Of a stretch of 64,000 nt of DNA, positions 62,536 to 64,000 are shown piece by piece (the stretch's first letter is position 1; each line of letters opens with the position of its first letter). Source of the DNA: Paraktedonobacter carboxidivorans (GTDB lineage Bacteria > Chloroflexota > Ktedonobacteria > Ktedonobacterales > Ktedonobacteraceae). The notes under the pieces were generated by a model. It ran no database searches, was not told the origin of the DNA, and saw only the letters and a program-made list of their open reading frames with translations. The translations under genes and the position numbers were made by a program. The stretch lies in contig JBEVTI010000027.1 of the NCBI GenBank assembly GCA_041156125.1, positions 1-64,000 of the forward strand, read 5' to 3'.

Positions 62536-62889
62536 ATGCCACAGGCAAAAGTTATTATGAACGTCCGTCAGATCAATGCACTCGCCAGCGTGATTGATAT
62601 CCAGGGCGAGGTTACAACGTTCGCGGAGCAGGTAATGATGCAAGCTTACTCCGAAGCTTCTACCTCCACGACACGCGCGATTATCTTGAATCTCAGCGGT
62701 CTGGAGTATATGAACAGTAGTGGCATCGGCCTGCTGGTTACGCTGCTGATTCGTGTGAATCGCCAGAAACAACATCTGCTCGCGTATGGCCTGAGCGACC
62801 ATTATCGCCACATCTTCACTCTAACACGCATCAGTGACGCGATTCATATCTATGAGAACGAGACGGAAGCGCTGGCAACGGTGCATTAA
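62536..62889 (+). CDS. STAS-domain anti-sigma-factor antagonist (type B, copy 2)
   Basis: 117 residues. The switch serine is in LEYMNSSGIGLLVTLL. It is the close paralogue of the type B protein at 59431-59832. AAGGAGG before the ATG at 62536 sets the start. It follows its type A partner by 30 bp. Confidence 0.92.
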   Translation: MPQAKVIMNVRQINALASVIDIQGEVTTFAEQVMMQAYSEASTSTTRAIILNLSGLEYMNSSGIGLLVTLLIRVNRQKQHLLAYGLSDHYRHIFTLTRISDAIHIYENETEALATVH

Positions 62890-62890
62890 C

Positions 62891-64000
62891 TTACCACTCG
62901 ACCAGTCTCCAGATCTCCGGGCGCATGTCGCCAGCTTCAACATCGATGGCCGTATAGATGCGAGCCGCGAGCTTGAGGTGCCTCATAGCCTCATCAGTCT
63001 GATCCGCTGCGTGTAAAAGGTCGGCCAGGTTGCTATGCAGCGCGGCCTCGCGGTGGCGGTCACCCTGTGAACTGCACAGGACCAGGGCAGTCTCGGTCAG
63101 GATAATGGCCTGCGCGATATCACCGCTGGCTTTATAGGCCAGCGCCAGGTTATTGAGAGCTGCCGCGCGCATGCCGGGATCACGCAGATTTTCCGCTAAC
63201 TCCAGGCTGCGTTGCAGATGAAAGTAGGCCATCTCCATCTCCTTGCGGCTGTTGGCAAGGATACCCAGAATATTATGTGCCTGAGCCAGGGCGCGCGTAT
63301 TACCTGCGCGTTCAGCCAATTCAAGGGCACGCTGCGCGTACGCGCGAGCGTGCTCATTTTGTCCATGGTGGTGCGCAGTCAGGCTCCAGTCAGCATAGAC
63401 CCTGGCCTGTTCTTCGGATAGGTCTTCCTGCCCTTCCTGCTCGAAGAAACGCAGGGCAGCGGCAAAATGTTGTTCCGCCTCTGCCCATTTGCCCCGGCGT
63501 TCATAAATAGTTCCCTGCTTATGTTCGAGTTTGCCACGTCTGGGAGCTGCTTCATAGAGGGTTTCGGCAAGTTGATAGCTTTTGAGAGCAGCTTCGTACA
63601 CGCCAAGAAAGGTGTGCAGATCGCCGATATTCTCCTGTAACGCAGCCGGGTCTGGATACCCAAGAGCCAGGGCCGCGCGCAAATGTGCCAGCGCTTCCGT
63701 ATGCGCGTAGAGGGAACGCGCGTATACACCGGCCTGGTAGAAATAATCGGCTGCGACGGCGATCTGCCCCGCAGCTTCGTAATGGTGCGCGATCTGCCCC
63801 GCGAGCGCGCCAGTCTCACGCTGGCCACGCAAGCGCGTGACCTGGAACTCGGCGGTGCGCCGATGCAGCAGACGCCGTCGCGCCAGGGTGATCTCGTCGT
63901 AGACCAGGCTGCGCACTTTCTCGTGGCAAAAGTCATAAATTGGGGAGCGCTCGCCGTTGGCAACATAGTTGCGCAGGGCTGGTCTACGGTTCAGTTCGCG
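62891..64000 (-). CDS. TPR-containing regulator, C-terminal part (cut by the window edge)
   Basis: The frame is open to the right edge (YDFCHEKVRSLVYDEITLARRRLLHRRTAEFQV...), so the N-terminus is missing. The visible 369 or so residues start with the end of an AAA/STAND ATPase module, the FxxxHxxxRxxVYxxLxxxRRRxLHRR pattern. Then come eight or more TPR-like helical pairs (ADYFYQAGVYARSLYAHTEAL, GKWAEAEQHFAAALRFFEQEG, NTRALAQAHNILGILANSRK). This is the layout of BTAD/LuxR-type or adenylate-cyclase-type large regulators. It converges on the STAS pair with a 1-bp gap. Confidence 0.8.
   Translation of the reverse strand, partial: RELNRRPALRNYVANGERSPIYDFCHEKVRSLVYDEITLARRRLLHRRTAEFQVTRLRGQRETGALAGQIAHHYEAAGQIAVAADYFYQAGVYARSLYAHTEALAHLRAALALGYPDPAALQENIGDLHTFLGVYEAALKSYQLAETLYEAAPRRGKLEHKQGTIYERRGKWAEAEQHFAAALRFFEQEGQEDLSEEQARVYADWSLTAHHHGQNEHARAYAQRALELAERAGNTRALAQAHNILGILANSRKEMEMAYFHLQRSLELAENLRDPGMRAAALNNLALAYKASGDIAQAIILTETALVLCSSQGDRHREAALHSNLADLLHAADQTDEAMRHLKLAARIYTAIDVEAGDMRPEIWRLVEW

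Noticed and set aside
1..64000. CRISPR array, tRNA or rRNA genes
   Set aside because: No regularly spaced direct repeats, cloverleaf-like sequences or rRNA segments were noticed on reading. A dedicated tRNA scan was not possible.

Overview
The window looks like chromosomal DNA from a Ktedonobacteria-type member of the Chloroflexota. This is an inference from gene content, since no rRNA is present. The supporting content is two Ser/Thr kinases fused through a membrane anchor to beta-propellers, an F420-type reductase, several lipoproteins and membrane-anchored propellers with Thr/Pro-rich linkers, an RsbU/RsbW-type stress switch, an IS982 element, a group II intron, and moderate GC with GC-rich third positions. 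No tRNA, rRNA, CRISPR array or prophage was seen.

Layout. 1-5.1 kb: an orphan Phd/YefM-like antitoxin and a translationally coupled mutS-mutL operon on the minus strand. 5.3-9.9 kb: a frameshifted RraA-like gene, aconitase acnA, and a divergent FCD-type GntR regulator, with three TGTnnACA boxes between acnA and the regulator. 10.0-12.9 kb: a YbjQ-family gene interrupted in the sense direction by a complete 2.46-kb group II intron with an RT-maturase-HNH protein. 13-18 kb: an SCP/CAP lipoprotein, a class V aminotransferase-like protein, a kinase and a GNAT. 18.3-24.4 kb: cobalamin-dependent metH and a group II PLP decarboxylase. Between these two lies a cluster of very small minus-strand ORFs sharing a GPNDPDP-like motif.

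24.8-34.9 kb: a sedolisin; cysS preceded by a structured leader that encodes a cysteine-rich peptide; a penicillin-acylase-family Ntn hydrolase; a DoxX-Rieske fusion; a membrane propeller; and an alpha/beta hydrolase. 35-44.3 kb: a 164-bp MITE, an intact IS982 element, a two-domain lipoprotein, a trans-sulfuration PLP enzyme, a kinase-Kelch receptor, a pyrimidine nucleoside phosphorylase and a zinc-ribbon protein. 44.6-54.7 kb: two ABC-2 exporter cassettes (the second under a TetR regulator), an XRE/DUF4097-like pair, a pentapeptide-repeat membrane protein, a deazaflavin reductase and an FAD monooxygenase. 54.8-64 kb: a TMEM175-like channel, a MazG-type protein, a carotenoid-desaturase-like oxidoreductase, and a partner-switching module. 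In that module an RsbU-RsbW fusion is flanked on both sides by an inverted duplication of a two-gene STAS cassette. The window ends inside a TPR regulator.

Two layers of non-coding structure recur. One is a set of long, perfectly paired intergenic hairpins with 19-37 bp stems of unrelated sequence. The other is a dispersed palindromic element whose ends begin TATGRGTCATCC and continue into a TGATTTTGCAAAAGCAG core. The most novel-looking items are the GPNDPDP micro-ORF cluster, the Cys-codon leader of cysS, the intron-split YbjQ gene and the hairpin/palindrome families.
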